Positions 35,265-43,907 of a stretch of 64,000 bases of DNA are shown in pieces. Location of the stretch: contig JAUEPE010000034.1 in assembly GCA_030403585.1 (NCBI GenBank), positions 1 to 64,000 of the forward strand, given 5' to 3'. Within the stretch, counting starts at the first letter, position 1, and every line of letters starts with the position of its first letter. Source of the stretch: Frankia sp. RB7 (GTDB lineage: Bacteria; Pseudomonadota; Alphaproteobacteria; Rhizobiales; Xanthobacteraceae). A program made the translations under genes and the position numbers. The notes under the pieces were generated by a model. That model worked only from the letters and a program-made list of their open reading frames with translations, searched no databases and had not been told where the DNA came from.

Positions 35265-36250
35265 AAGCGGCCTGGTACGAGCAGACGGGACCGGCGGCGG
35301 ATGTCCTCACCTATGGTGAGATGGTGACGCCGGTCGCAGGCCCAGGTGAAGTTCGCATTCGCCTGGAAGCCTCCGGCGTGAATCCTGCCGATGTCGGCCG
35401 GCGCGGCGGCTCCTATCGCGCGATGGAATTTTCGCGCGTGATCCCGAACAGTGACGGCGCGGGCTTTGTCGATCAGATCGGCGACGGCGTAACGCGCTTC
35501 AGGAACGGCGACCGTGTCTGGCTGTTCAACGGCCAGCGCAACGGCCGCGCCTTCGGCACGGCGGCGGAGTATATCGCGCTCGCAGAGCAACTGGCGACAC
35601 CGCTGCCGGATAATCTCTCCTTCGCGGAAGGCGCAACGCTAGGCATCCCTGCGATGACCGCGTGGTGCAGCCTGTTTGCGGATGGGCCGATCGTCGGCAA
35701 GACCGTGCTCGTCACCGGCGGCGCCGGCGCGGTCGGCCATTATGCCGTCCAGCTCGCAAAATGGGGCGGCGCGCAGGTGATCGCGACCGTCAGCTCGGCG
35801 ATGAAGGGCGAGCATACGCGGCGCGCGGGCGCCGATCTCGTGATCAACTATAAAGACGAGGACGTCGTCGCGAAGGCCATGGCCTTTACCGGCGGACGCG
35901 GCGTCGATCACGTCGTCGATGTCGATTTCGGCGGCAACATCGCCACTACGCTGAAGCTGATGGCGATGAACTCCACCATCGCGGTCTACGCCACCAACGG
36001 CAACCGCACGCCAACGTTGCCGATGCGCGAGCTGATGGAGAGGTGCATCGCGCTGCGCGCACTGGTGCTGTTCGCGCTGCCGCCGGCGCTGCTCGCGGCG
36101 GCGCAGGCCGACATTTCGAAATGGCTGGCAGCGGGGCCGCGCATTCACACTATCGCGGCGCAGTTCGCGCTGTCGGATACGGCGCAGGCCCATCTCGCCG
36201 TCGAGAAGGGCGACAAGCTCGGCACCGTGATCGTCGACTGCGCGCGCTGA
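35261..36250 (+). CDS. Zinc-less MDR: NADPH:quinone oxidoreductase
   Basis: 329 aa; the GTG start overlaps the stop of the SDR (GTGA). It has the N-terminal catalytic fold (SGVNPADVGRRGG) and the NADPH Rossmann motif VLVTGGAGAVGHYAVQLAKW. There are no structural-zinc cysteines, as in the QOR subgroup. It probably reduces quinones or enones with NADPH. Co-translation with the SDR suggests a shared pathway, not identified. Confidence 0.85.
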   Translation: MKAAWYEQTGPAADVLTYGEMVTPVAGPGEVRIRLEASGVNPADVGRRGGSYRAMEFSRVIPNSDGAGFVDQIGDGVTRFRNGDRVWLFNGQRNGRAFGTAAEYIALAEQLATPLPDNLSFAEGATLGIPAMTAWCSLFADGPIVGKTVLVTGGAGAVGHYAVQLAKWGGAQVIATVSSAMKGEHTRRAGADLVINYKDEDVVAKAMAFTGGRGVDHVVDVDFGGNIATTLKLMAMNSTIAVYATNGNRTPTLPMRELMERCIALRALVLFALPPALLAAAQADISKWLAAGPRIHTIAAQFALSDTAQAHLAVEKGDKLGTVIVDCAR

Positions 36251-36253
36251 GGA

Positions 36254-36685
36254 CTACACGACCGGCGTGGTCCGCTCGTCGCTCCAGTCGATACCGAGCT
36301 CGTCCATGCCGTCGGCGAGGAGATCGCCGAGCATCGGCTCGCCCAGCAGATACTGCACCGCTTCGCGCCGGGGCGCCTTGTATTCGGCGCGCGCCTCGGC
36401 GGCGCGGGCGCGCAGATCGTCCCACTCCTCCACATCGCCATCGCCGCGGCCGAGCCACATCAGCGTGACGAGGTCGAGCTGCTCGTCCTCGTTCATCGCC
36501 TGGATGAAGCCAGCAAGCTCGGCTGCGACCGGATCGGACGAATTGTCCTCCAGGACATCCGTCTCGCCGTCATCGGCGGCGTTGGAGCCGGAATCTGGAT
36601 CAGAGTCCGCTTCCTTGACGTCGAATTCACGCGCCTTCTCGATGATGAACGCGACTTTCTCGGCGGAAATCGCAAGCTCTGGCAT
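36254..36685 (-). CDS. DUF3775 protein
   Basis: This 143-aa acidic protein shows the DUF3775 pattern: ISAEKVAFIIEKAREFDVKE at the N-terminus, then FIQAMNEDEQLDLVTLMWLG, and YLLGEPMLGDLLADGMDELG at the end. The function of the family is unknown; it is common in Bradyrhizobium and relatives. It converges on the quinone reductase gene with a 3-bp gap. Confidence 0.8.
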   Translation of the reverse strand: MPELAISAEKVAFIIEKAREFDVKEADSDPDSGSNAADDGETDVLEDNSSDPVAAELAGFIQAMNEDEQLDLVTLMWLGRGDGDVEEWDDLRARAAEARAEYKAPRREAVQYLLGEPMLGDLLADGMDELGIDWSDERTTPVV

Positions 36686-36816
36686 GAGTTCCCCCTGCTC
36701 GTCGTTTGGCTGGTTCCAGTCTCCCCGGATAACGCAACATCACGACAGATGATCCATTGCGTTCGACGGCGGAAGACCGCATCTTTCGCGAAAGCAAGAA
36801 AATGAGGGCACGCCCG

Positions 36817-37668
36817 ATGCAATGGAAGGTCGGCCAGGTCAAAATCACCAAGGTCGTCGAAATGGAGACGGTCGGCTCGACCCGCTTCATCCTGCCTCTG
36901 GCAAGCAACGACGAGATCCAGAAGCTGCCCTGGCTGATCCCGCATTTCGCGACCGAAGAAGGCCGGCTGAAAATGTCGATCCATTCGCTGGTGTTGGAGA
37001 CGCCATCGCAACGGATCGTGGTCGATACCGGGCTCGGCAACGACAAGCAGGGCCGCAACGTCCCGGTCTGGAATAGCCGCAACACGCCATTCCCCGAGAT
37101 GATGGCGGCGGCGGGCTTTCCCCCTGAGAGCATCGACACCGTGCTATGCACGCATCTTCACGTCGACCATGTCGGCTGGAATACGAAGCTGGTCGGCGGC
37201 AAATGGGTGCCGACCTTCCCCAGGGCGCGGTACCTCTTCGGCCGCACCGAATACGAGCATTGGCGCGACCATTCGACCGAGCCGGACAAGCAGGCGGTGT
37301 TCAACGATTCCGTGAAGCCGATCGTCGATTCCGACCGGGCCGACCTGATCCCGGGCGACCATCGGCTCAGCGACGAGATCAGCATGATCCCAACGCCCGG
37401 CCACAGTGCCGGCCACATGAGCGTCCTGATCCGGTCCGAGGGAGAACAGGGGCTGCTCGCCGGCGACGTCGCCCATCACCCCTGCCAGATGGCCCATCTC
37501 GGCTGGTCCTCGACGGCGGATTTCGACCAAAACCAAGCGGCCGCGACGCGGGCCGCGCTGTTCGGCCGGTTTGCCGATACGCCGACGCTGGTGATCGGCG
37601 GACATTTTTCGGCCGGGCATATCAAGCGGGATGGGGATGCGTTCAGGTTTGTGGCGCTGCAATCGTAG
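36817..37668 (+). CDS. MBL-fold metallo-hydrolase (paralogue 1)
   Basis: The start is placed at the ATG at 36817 (MQWKVGQ), 8 bases after GAGGG; 283 aa. The metal-binding motif is THLHVDHVGWN, with further ligands in TPGHSAGH and the aspartate in LLAGDVAHH. It is similar in layout to the MBL protein at 40624-41493, sharing GxWVPTFPxARYxF. The enzyme hydrolyses an unknown ester, lactone or thioester. No signal peptide. Confidence 0.85.
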   Translation: MQWKVGQVKITKVVEMETVGSTRFILPLASNDEIQKLPWLIPHFATEEGRLKMSIHSLVLETPSQRIVVDTGLGNDKQGRNVPVWNSRNTPFPEMMAAAGFPPESIDTVLCTHLHVDHVGWNTKLVGGKWVPTFPRARYLFGRTEYEHWRDHSTEPDKQAVFNDSVKPIVDSDRADLIPGDHRLSDEISMIPTPGHSAGHMSVLIRSEGEQGLLAGDVAHHPCQMAHLGWSSTADFDQNQAAATRAALFGRFADTPTLVIGGHFSAGHIKRDGDAFRFVALQS

Positions 37669-37797
37669 GGGATTCGTGCGGCGGCCACCCTACAAAAGAA
37701 GGCCTGCAATGCGCCCCCTTTTGAGCGGTTGAATTTCCCGCCGCGCTGTTCCATGAAGCTATTTAACCGATCAGTCCACCCCAAGGGAGAAACCACA

Positions 37798-38640
37798 ATG
37801 AAGCTTGTTCGTTACGGCGAAAAGGGTGCGGAAAAGCCCGGCCTGATCGACAAATCCGGCCAACTGCGCGACCTGTCGGCGCATGTGAAGGATTTGACCG
37901 GCGAGGCCTATTCGCCTGATACCCTGAAGAAGCTCGCCGCCATCGACCCGGCGTCGCTGCCCGCCGTCTCCGGCAAGCCGCGGTTCGGCGCGCCCGTCAC
38001 CGGCATCTCCAAATTCGTCGCGATCGGCCTCAATTACAGCGACCACGCCAAGGAGACCGGCGCCGCGATTCCGACCGAGCCGATCATCTTCATGAAGGCC
38101 AACACCTCGCTGTCCGGCCCGAACGACAAGGTCGAGAAGCCGCGCGGCTCGACCAAGCTCGACTGGGAAGTCGAGATCGCCGCGATCATCGGCACCCAGG
38201 CAAAATACATCTCGGAAGCCGATGCGCTGAACCACGTCGCCGGCTATTGCGTCTGCAACGACGTCTCCGAGCGCAACTTCCAGACCGAGCGCCTGGGTCA
38301 GTGGACCAAGGGCAAGTCGCACGACACGTTCGGCCCGGTCGGCCCCTGGCTCGCCACCAAGGACGAGATCAAGGACGTGCAGAACCTGTCGATGTGGCTC
38401 GACGTCAACGGTCAGCGCCGCCAGACCGGCTCGACCAAGACCATGATCTTCTCGATGGCCAAGTGCATCTCCTACGTCTCGCAGTTCATGACGCTGCTGC
38501 CGGGCGACATCATCACCACCGGTACCCCACCCGGCGTCGGCCTCGGCATGAAGCCGCCGACCTTCCTCAATGTCGGCGACGTCATCACGCTGGGCATCGA
38601 AGGCCTCGGCGAGCAGCGCCAGGAGATCATTGCGGCGTAA
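37798..38640 (+). CDS. Fumarylacetoacetate hydrolase (FAH) family protein
   Basis: 280 aa; ATG at 37798 with GGGAG upstream. The FAH fold is shown by FVAIGLNYSDHAKETG, the metal-binding E-x-E in LDWEVEIAAIIG, and LLPGDIITTGTPPGVG. These enzymes cleave C-C bonds of 2,4-diketo acids or act as ureidoglycolate-lyase-like or 2-keto-3-deoxy sugar acid hydrolases. Substrate is not predictable. It precedes a GST gene, separated by a palindromic repeat. Confidence 0.85.
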   Translation: MKLVRYGEKGAEKPGLIDKSGQLRDLSAHVKDLTGEAYSPDTLKKLAAIDPASLPAVSGKPRFGAPVTGISKFVAIGLNYSDHAKETGAAIPTEPIIFMKANTSLSGPNDKVEKPRGSTKLDWEVEIAAIIGTQAKYISEADALNHVAGYCVCNDVSERNFQTERLGQWTKGKSHDTFGPVGPWLATKDEIKDVQNLSMWLDVNGQRRQTGSTKTMIFSMAKCISYVSQFMTLLPGDIITTGTPPGVGLGMKPPTFLNVGDVITLGIEGLGEQRQEIIAA

Positions 38641-38659
38641 GGCCGCCGGCCCTCTCCCC

Positions 38660-38746
38660 CGTCATTGCGAGCGAAGCGAAGCAATCCAGAATCCCTCCGC
38701 GGAAACAGTCTGGATTGCTTCGTCGCAAGCGCTCCTCGCAATGACG
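38660..38746. repeat. Palindromic intergenic repeat, copy 2
   Basis: 87 bp with the same ends (CGTCATTGCGAGCG / CTCGCAATGACG) and inner GAAGCAATCCAGAAT / AGTCTGGATTGCTTCG as copy 1, between the FAH and GST genes. Confidence 0.9.
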
Positions 38747-38776
38747 ACCCACAATTTTCATTATCGGGTATTCCCC

Positions 38777-39388
38777 ATGAAACTCTCCTTCTCCCCAGCC
38801 TCGCCCTTCGCCCGCAAGGTGCGCATTGCTGCGATCGAGCTTGGGCTGATCGACAAGATCGAATTCACGCCCGCGACCGTCGCGCCGGGCACGGCCAACG
38901 AGGACTATTCGCGCATCACGCCGCTGAAGAAGCTGCCGGTGCTGATCACCAATGACGGCGACGTCATTTTGGACTCCTACGTCATCGTCGAATATCTCAA
39001 CGAGATGGCCGGCGGCAGCCTGATCCCGGATTACGGTCCGCAGCGCTGGAGGGCCAAGACCAATCACGCCCTGATCAACGGCATGCTCGATTCCATGCTG
39101 CTGTGCCGCTACGAGAAGATGGTGCGGCCGCAGGGCCTGCAATGGCAGGCGTGGTCGGACGACCACTGGAACCGGGCCTGGACCGGCATGGCGCGCTTCG
39201 AGAACATGCCTGATGTCCTCAACGAGCCGTTCGACATCTCGCAGATCGGCCTCGTCTGCGTGCTCGGCTACGCCGACTTCCGCTTCGCCGATTGCGGCTG
39301 GCGCAAAGCCTATCCGAAGCTCCACGCCTTCCATCAGAAGATGCTGGAGCGGCCCTCGGTGAAGATCTCGGTGCCGCCAGCGGCGTAG
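38777..39388 (+). CDS. Glutathione S-transferase family protein
   Basis: 203 aa from the ATG at 38777; an upstream in-frame extension runs through the repeat and is not coding. The N-terminal thioredoxin-like domain has SPASPFARKVRIA, the cis-proline in KKLPVLI and the glutathione-binding DSYVIVEYLNE. A helical C-terminal domain follows. It may act in detoxification or in isomerisation alongside the FAH-family neighbour, as in the maleylacetoacetate route, but the active-site serine pattern is only suggestive. Confidence 0.85.
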   Translation: MKLSFSPASPFARKVRIAAIELGLIDKIEFTPATVAPGTANEDYSRITPLKKLPVLITNDGDVILDSYVIVEYLNEMAGGSLIPDYGPQRWRAKTNHALINGMLDSMLLCRYEKMVRPQGLQWQAWSDDHWNRAWTGMARFENMPDVLNEPFDISQIGLVCVLGYADFRFADCGWRKAYPKLHAFHQKMLERPSVKISVPPAA

Positions 39389-39413
39389 TATCCGGATGGC
39401 GGGGAGAAGGACG

Positions 39414-40580
39414 ATGCGCAACCGCTTCCCCCGCCTCGGCATTCTCGGCGCGAGCCTCGTGCTCGCGTTGACCGTCTCAGCCACTCCCGTGCAGGCCAAC
39501 ACCTGCGGATCGCCATCGTCAACCGACGACGGCTGGGCGACTGCGTCGCCCGACAGCGTCGGCATGGACGGCGCGCAACTCTGCGGCATCGCAGCACGAC
39601 TGGCGCAACGCGCGACCTCGGTCCATTCGGTCGTGGTCGCGCGCCACGGCAAGCTCGTGTTCGAGCAATATTTTCCCGGCTACGACCAACCCTGGGGACA
39701 GCCGGACGGCCAGCACGAATTCACCACGACGACGAAGCACGACATGCGTTCGGCATCGAAGAGTGTGGTTTCGCTGCTCGTCGGCATCGCGATCGATCGC
39801 AGGCTGATCGCAGGCGTCGACGAGCCCGTGCTCAAATTCTTCCCCGACCATCAGGCGGTGAAGCAGGCGGGCTGGGAGGCCATCACGCTGCGCCATTTGC
39901 TGACGATGACCTCGGGGATGAAATGGGACGAGGCGCGGGCCTGGACCGATCCGAACAACGACGAGCCGCATCTCGGCTTTGAAGCCGATCCGATCGGCTA
40001 TGTGCTCGCAAGGCCGGTCGCCGCACCGCCGGACACTCTCTGGACCTATAATGGCGGCGGGACGGAACTGCTCGGCAATATCCTCGAACGCGTCTCGGGC
40101 AAGGGGCTTGAGACGTTTGCGCGCGAGATGCTGTTCCAGCCGCTCGGGATCACCGATTTTGAATGGAGGGCCTATCCGAAGAACGGCAAGATCGCGGCGG
40201 CCGGTGGCCTGCGCTTGCGTCCGCGAGATGCCGCCAAGCTCGGCCAGATCGTGCTCAACCGCGGGCAGTGGAACGGCCAGCAGATCGTCTCGGCCGAATG
40301 GATCGCGCAATCGACCACGCCACGATTCCAGGCGATCGGCTATTTCGGCAATACGCTGTTTTATGGCTATCAATGGTGGATGGGCCGTTCGCTCGCCGGC
40401 GGCAAGGAGATCAAGTGGATCGGCGCTTTTGGCTGGGGCGGCCAGCGCCTCTTCATCGTGCCCGAGCTTGATCTCGTCATGATGACCAATGCTGCCCAAT
40501 ACGGCCAGCCGAAGGAAGGGCTGGCCGCGATCGACATCCTCTCCAACATCGTCATTCCATCCGTGAGCGACGCGCGCTGA
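39414..40580 (+). CDS. Secreted serine hydrolase, class C beta-lactamase fold
   Basis: The ATG at 39414 follows GGAGAAGG; a second ATG 18 bases upstream is in frame. A Sec signal peptide (LGILGASLVLALTVSA, cleavage near VQA-NT) directs it to the periplasm. The active-site S-x2-K is in SASKSVVS and the Y-x-N-like motif in YNGGG; HLLTMTSG is a family hallmark. About 388 aa. These proteins are esterases, peptidases or amidases more often than lactamases. Confidence 0.85.
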   Translation: MRNRFPRLGILGASLVLALTVSATPVQANTCGSPSSTDDGWATASPDSVGMDGAQLCGIAARLAQRATSVHSVVVARHGKLVFEQYFPGYDQPWGQPDGQHEFTTTTKHDMRSASKSVVSLLVGIAIDRRLIAGVDEPVLKFFPDHQAVKQAGWEAITLRHLLTMTSGMKWDEARAWTDPNNDEPHLGFEADPIGYVLARPVAAPPDTLWTYNGGGTELLGNILERVSGKGLETFAREMLFQPLGITDFEWRAYPKNGKIAAAGGLRLRPRDAAKLGQIVLNRGQWNGQQIVSAEWIAQSTTPRFQAIGYFGNTLFYGYQWWMGRSLAGGKEIKWIGAFGWGGQRLFIVPELDLVMMTNAAQYGQPKEGLAAIDILSNIVIPSVSDAR

Positions 40581-40584
40581 GTGC

Positions 40585-40610
40585 AAGTGAAGCGAACAAG
40601 TGAAGCGAAC
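40585..40610 (+). repeat. Short tandem repeat 2 x 13 bp
   Basis: AAGTGAAGCGAAC occurs twice in direct succession just before the ribosome-binding site of the second MBL gene. It may come from replication slippage. Confidence 0.8.
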
Positions 40611-40623
40611 AAGGGAAGCAAGC

Positions 40624-41493
40624 ATGAGCCTGAAATTCACCGTCGGCGATCTCACCATCCATCGCATCATCGAGCAGGAAGCGCCGTTCTTCCCGGCGCT
40701 GGACTTCATGCCCGGCCTGACGCCGGAGGTGCTGGCCGAGAACCGCGCCTGGATGCGAGAAGCCAAGGCGCTGGACGTTCAGGACGTCCTGATGCTGTGC
40801 TTCCAGTCCTATGTCGTGAAGACGCCGCACCACACCATTTTGATCGACAGTTGCATCGGCAACGACAAGCCGCGGCCGCAGCGGCCGGCATGGAACATGA
40901 AGACCGACGACACGTACGCGCGCGCGCTCAATGCCGCTGGTGTCTCCGTCGGCGACATCGACTTCGTGATGTGCACGCATCTGCATGTCGATCACGTCGG
41001 CTGGAATACGCGGCTGGAGAACGGCCGCTGGGTGCCGACCTTCCCCAAGGCGCGCTATGTGTTCGCCAAGCAGGAATACGACCACTGGTTCGCGGAGAAT
41101 GCGAAGGCAGAGATTCCGCCCTTTGCCGACAGCGTGTTGCCGGTGGTCGATGCCAAGCGGCACGAACTGGTCGGCAACGATCACCAGATCGGCGATCACG
41201 TCCGCATCGTGCCGACGCCGGGCCACACGCCCGGCCACATCGCCGTTGCGATGGGTCGCGGCAAGGACGACGCCGTGTTCTCCGGCGACCTCATGCACTC
41301 GCCGCTGCAGACGCTCTATCCGGAGCTGTCGATCAAGTTCGACGTCGATCCGGCCAAGGCGGCCACGACGCGCAGGAGTTTCCTGGAGCGCTATTGCGAC
41401 ACCGACACACTGTGCTGTACCGCGCATTTCCCCTCACCGTCGGTGGGGAAGATCAAGCGCAAGGGCAACGCGTTCGTGTGCGCGGCGGTGTGA
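40624..41493 (+). CDS. MBL-fold metallo-hydrolase (paralogue 2)
   Basis: 289 aa; ATG at 40624 with GGGAAG upstream. Metal ligands lie in CTHLHVDHVGWN, TPGHTPGH and VFSGDLMHS, with the last histidine in CTAHFPSP. It shares long stretches with the MBL protein at 36817-37668, so the two are paralogues. It follows the serine hydrolase by 43 bp and may be co-transcribed. Substrate unknown. Confidence 0.85.
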   Translation: MSLKFTVGDLTIHRIIEQEAPFFPALDFMPGLTPEVLAENRAWMREAKALDVQDVLMLCFQSYVVKTPHHTILIDSCIGNDKPRPQRPAWNMKTDDTYARALNAAGVSVGDIDFVMCTHLHVDHVGWNTRLENGRWVPTFPKARYVFAKQEYDHWFAENAKAEIPPFADSVLPVVDAKRHELVGNDHQIGDHVRIVPTPGHTPGHIAVAMGRGKDDAVFSGDLMHSPLQTLYPELSIKFDVDPAKAATTRRSFLERYCDTDTLCCTAHFPSPSVGKIKRKGNAFVCAAV

Positions 41494-41507
41494 TTTAGCC
41501 GAGATGC

Positions 41508-41597
41508 CGTAGGGTGGGTTAGCGAAGCGTAACCCACCACGTCTGTCGCTCCGGAAACTAAAGAGGTGGGTTACGCCTTCGGCTAACCCACCCTACG
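41508..41597. repeat. Palindromic intergenic element (GTAGGGTGGGTTA type)
   Basis: 90 bp with ends CGTAGGGTGGGTTAGC and GCTAACCCACCCTACG and an inner second pair (GTAACCCACC / GGTGGGTTAC). It is a different family from the CGTCATTGCGAG repeats. It lies between the MBL and alpha/beta-hydrolase genes. Confidence 0.85.
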
Positions 41598-41620
41598 ATT
41601 CCACCCGTGTGGAGAAAGCC

Positions 41621-42769
41621 ATGACAACACTCCCCGACATCCCGCTGCCCGCCGGCATCCGCTCGCGTTACGTCGACGGCATCAACGGCCTGCGCATGCA
41701 TGTGCTCGAGGCCGGCTTCGAGACCAAGGGCCGTCCCTGCATCCTGCTGCTGCACGGCTTTCCCGAGCTCGCGTTTTCCTGGCGCAAGGTGATGCCGGTG
41801 CTCGCGGCTGCCGGCTATCACGTGCTCGCGCCGGACCTGCGCGGCTATGGCCGCACCACCGGCTGGACCGCGGATTACGACGGCGATCTCACCCCTTTCT
41901 CGCTGCTCAACATCGCGCGCGATGCGCTCGCGCTAGTGTCGGCGTTCGGCTACAAGCAGGTCGATCTCGCCGGGCATGATTACGGCAGTCCGGTCGCGGC
42001 GTGGTGCGCGCTGATCCGGCCCGACGTGTTTCGGTCGGTGACGCTGATGAGCGCGCCGTTCGGCGGAGCGCCACAATTGCCTTTCAACACGGTCGATGGT
42101 CCCGCGAAGCCGCCGGTCGAAGATCCCGTGCATCGCGAACTCGCCGCGCTGCCGCGCCCGCGCATCCACTATCAATGGTACTACGCGACGCGCCCCGCGA
42201 ACGCCGACATGCAACACGCGCCGCAAGGCGTGCATGACTTCCTGCGCGCCTATTATCATCACAAGAGCGCGGACTGGATCGACAACAAGCCTTATCCGCT
42301 GAAATCCTGGTCTGCAGGCGAGCTCGCAAAGTTGCCGACCTATTACGTGATGGACCTCGGTGAGACCATGGCCGAGACGGTCGCGAAGGAGATGCCCTCG
42401 CCGGCCGCGATCGCCGCCAACCGATGGCTGCCAGACAGCGACCTTGCCTATTACAGCGCCGAATATGGCCGCACCGGATTCCAGGGCGGCCTGCAATGGT
42501 ATCGCTACGGCACGACGGGCCTGCTCAACAGCGAGATGCAGCTGTTTGCGGGCCGCAGCATCGACGTGCCCTCATGCTTCATCTCGGGCAAGCAGGACTG
42601 GGGCACCTATCAACGCCCCGGCGTGTTCGAGGCGATGCAGGGGCGCGGCTGCACCAGGATGCTCGGCTGCCATCTTGTCGACGGTGCCGGCCATTGGGTG
42701 CAACAGGAGCAGCCCGCCGAGGTCAGCCGGCTGCTGCTCGAATTCCTCGCAAAAGCCCGTTCCGCCTGA
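41621..42769 (+). CDS. Alpha/beta hydrolase, epoxide-hydrolase-like
   Basis: 382 aa from the ATG at 41621, with GGAG 7 bases upstream. The oxyanion motif is LLHGFPELAFSW, the nucleophile aspartate sits in LAGHDYGSPVAAW, and the catalytic histidine is in DGAGHWVQQEQP. An aspartate nucleophile with HGFPE is typical of soluble epoxide hydrolases and haloalkane dehalogenases. The cap domain is larger than usual. The gene ends 1 base before the mbfA promoter. Confidence 0.85.
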   Translation: MTTLPDIPLPAGIRSRYVDGINGLRMHVLEAGFETKGRPCILLLHGFPELAFSWRKVMPVLAAAGYHVLAPDLRGYGRTTGWTADYDGDLTPFSLLNIARDALALVSAFGYKQVDLAGHDYGSPVAAWCALIRPDVFRSVTLMSAPFGGAPQLPFNTVDGPAKPPVEDPVHRELAALPRPRIHYQWYYATRPANADMQHAPQGVHDFLRAYYHHKSADWIDNKPYPLKSWSAGELAKLPTYYVMDLGETMAETVAKEMPSPAAIAANRWLPDSDLAYYSAEYGRTGFQGGLQWYRYGTTGLLNSEMQLFAGRSIDVPSCFISGKQDWGTYQRPGVFEAMQGRGCTRMLGCHLVDGAGHWVQQEQPAEVSRLLLEFLAKARSA

Positions 42770-42770
42770 T

Positions 42771-42817
42771 TTGACCCGGGAACCGCGGCGCCTTATATAG
42801 TTTAGAATAATTCTAAA
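42771..42817 (+). promoter_or_regulatory. mbfA promoter with Irr iron control element
   Basis: TTGACC (42771-42776) and TATATA (42794-42799) are 17 bp apart, a good sigma-70 promoter. Directly downstream and over the expected start point is TTTAGAA-TAA-TTCTAAA (42801-42817), a perfect match to the iron control element bound by Irr in rhizobia. Irr bound here would repress transcription under iron limitation, as is known for mbfA of Bradyrhizobium. Confidence 0.88.
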
Positions 42818-42836
42818 CTAGAGAGACAGGGCCGCC

Positions 42837-43808
42837 GTGAAGAATTTTGCCGATCTGACCGAGCGCGAGGTGCTTGCGGTCGCGATCTCCTCCGAGGAGG
42901 AGGACAGCCGCATCTACATGTCCTTCGCCGAGGATCTCCGCGAGCGTTACCCCGACACGGCGAAGATCTTCGAGGAGATGGCCGAGGAAGAACGCGGCCA
43001 CCGCCATCGCCTGCTCCAACTCTATGAAGAGCGTTTCGGTCCGCATCTGCCGCCGATCCGCCGCGAGGACGTCAAAGGCTTCCTGCGCCGCCGCCCGATC
43101 TGGCTGACCAAGAACCTGCCGCTCGACACGATCCGGAAAGAGGTCGAGACCATGGAGCTCGAGGCCGAGCGCTTCTACGCGCGCGCCGCCGAGCAGGCCG
43201 AGGATGTCGGCGTGCGTCGCTTGCTCGGCGACCTTGCTGAAGAGGAGAAGCATCACGAGAACCGCGCGGTCGCGCTGACCGACGAGATTTTGAAGCCCGA
43301 CGTGCGCGCGGAGGAAGACCGCACGCGGCGCCGGATGTTCGTGCTGCAATATGTGCAGCCGGGCCTCGCCGGCCTGATGGACGGCTCGGTCTCGACGCTG
43401 GCGCCGCTGTTCGCGGCCGCCTTCGCCACGCATCAGAACTGGCAGACCTTTCTGGTCGGCCTCGCCGCCTCGATCGGCGCCGGCATCAGCATGGGCTTTG
43501 CGGAGGCACTGTCAGACGACGGCTCGCTGACGGGCCGGGGCTCGCCCTGGCTGCGCGGCATCACCTGCGGCGCGATGACGACGCTCGGCGGGCTTGGTCA
43601 TACCATGCCCTATCTCGTGCCCGACAGCTGGGCCAACGCGTTCTGGATCGCCACGGGAATCGCCGGAATCGTCGTGTTCTTCGAACTCTGGGCGATCGCC
43701 TTCATCCGCTCGCGCTACATGGACACGCCGTTCCTCCAGGCCGTGTTCCAGATTGTGCTTGGCGGCGCCATCGTGCTGGCGGTGGGAATTTTGATCGGGG
43801 CGGCGTAG
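42837..43808 (+). CDS. mbfA: Membrane-bound ferritin / iron exporter MbfA
   Basis: 323 aa from a GTG at 42837. The N-terminal half is a ferritin-like (rubrerythrin) four-helix domain with iron-ligand helices SEEEDSRIYMSFAEDL, EMAEEERGHRHRL, ETMELEAERFY and DLAEEEKHHENRA. The C-terminal half is a VIT1/CCC1-type transporter with GLMDGSVSTLAPLFAAAFA and several membrane spans. MbfA exports iron and protects against iron and peroxide stress. The perfect Irr box in its promoter confirms the assignment. Confidence 0.93.
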   Translation: MKNFADLTEREVLAVAISSEEEDSRIYMSFAEDLRERYPDTAKIFEEMAEEERGHRHRLLQLYEERFGPHLPPIRREDVKGFLRRRPIWLTKNLPLDTIRKEVETMELEAERFYARAAEQAEDVGVRRLLGDLAEEEKHHENRAVALTDEILKPDVRAEEDRTRRRMFVLQYVQPGLAGLMDGSVSTLAPLFAAAFATHQNWQTFLVGLAASIGAGISMGFAEALSDDGSLTGRGSPWLRGITCGAMTTLGGLGHTMPYLVPDSWANAFWIATGIAGIVVFFELWAIAFIRSRYMDTPFLQAVFQIVLGGAIVLAVGILIGAA

Positions 43809-43907
43809 GCCTTCGACATTCCGCCGCATGGCAATCGCGATCAAACGGCGGTTGCGGCGTTCGGCCAAACTGCGCATCATCCCACCAGTGAAGCGCAGGA
43901 GCATGTC

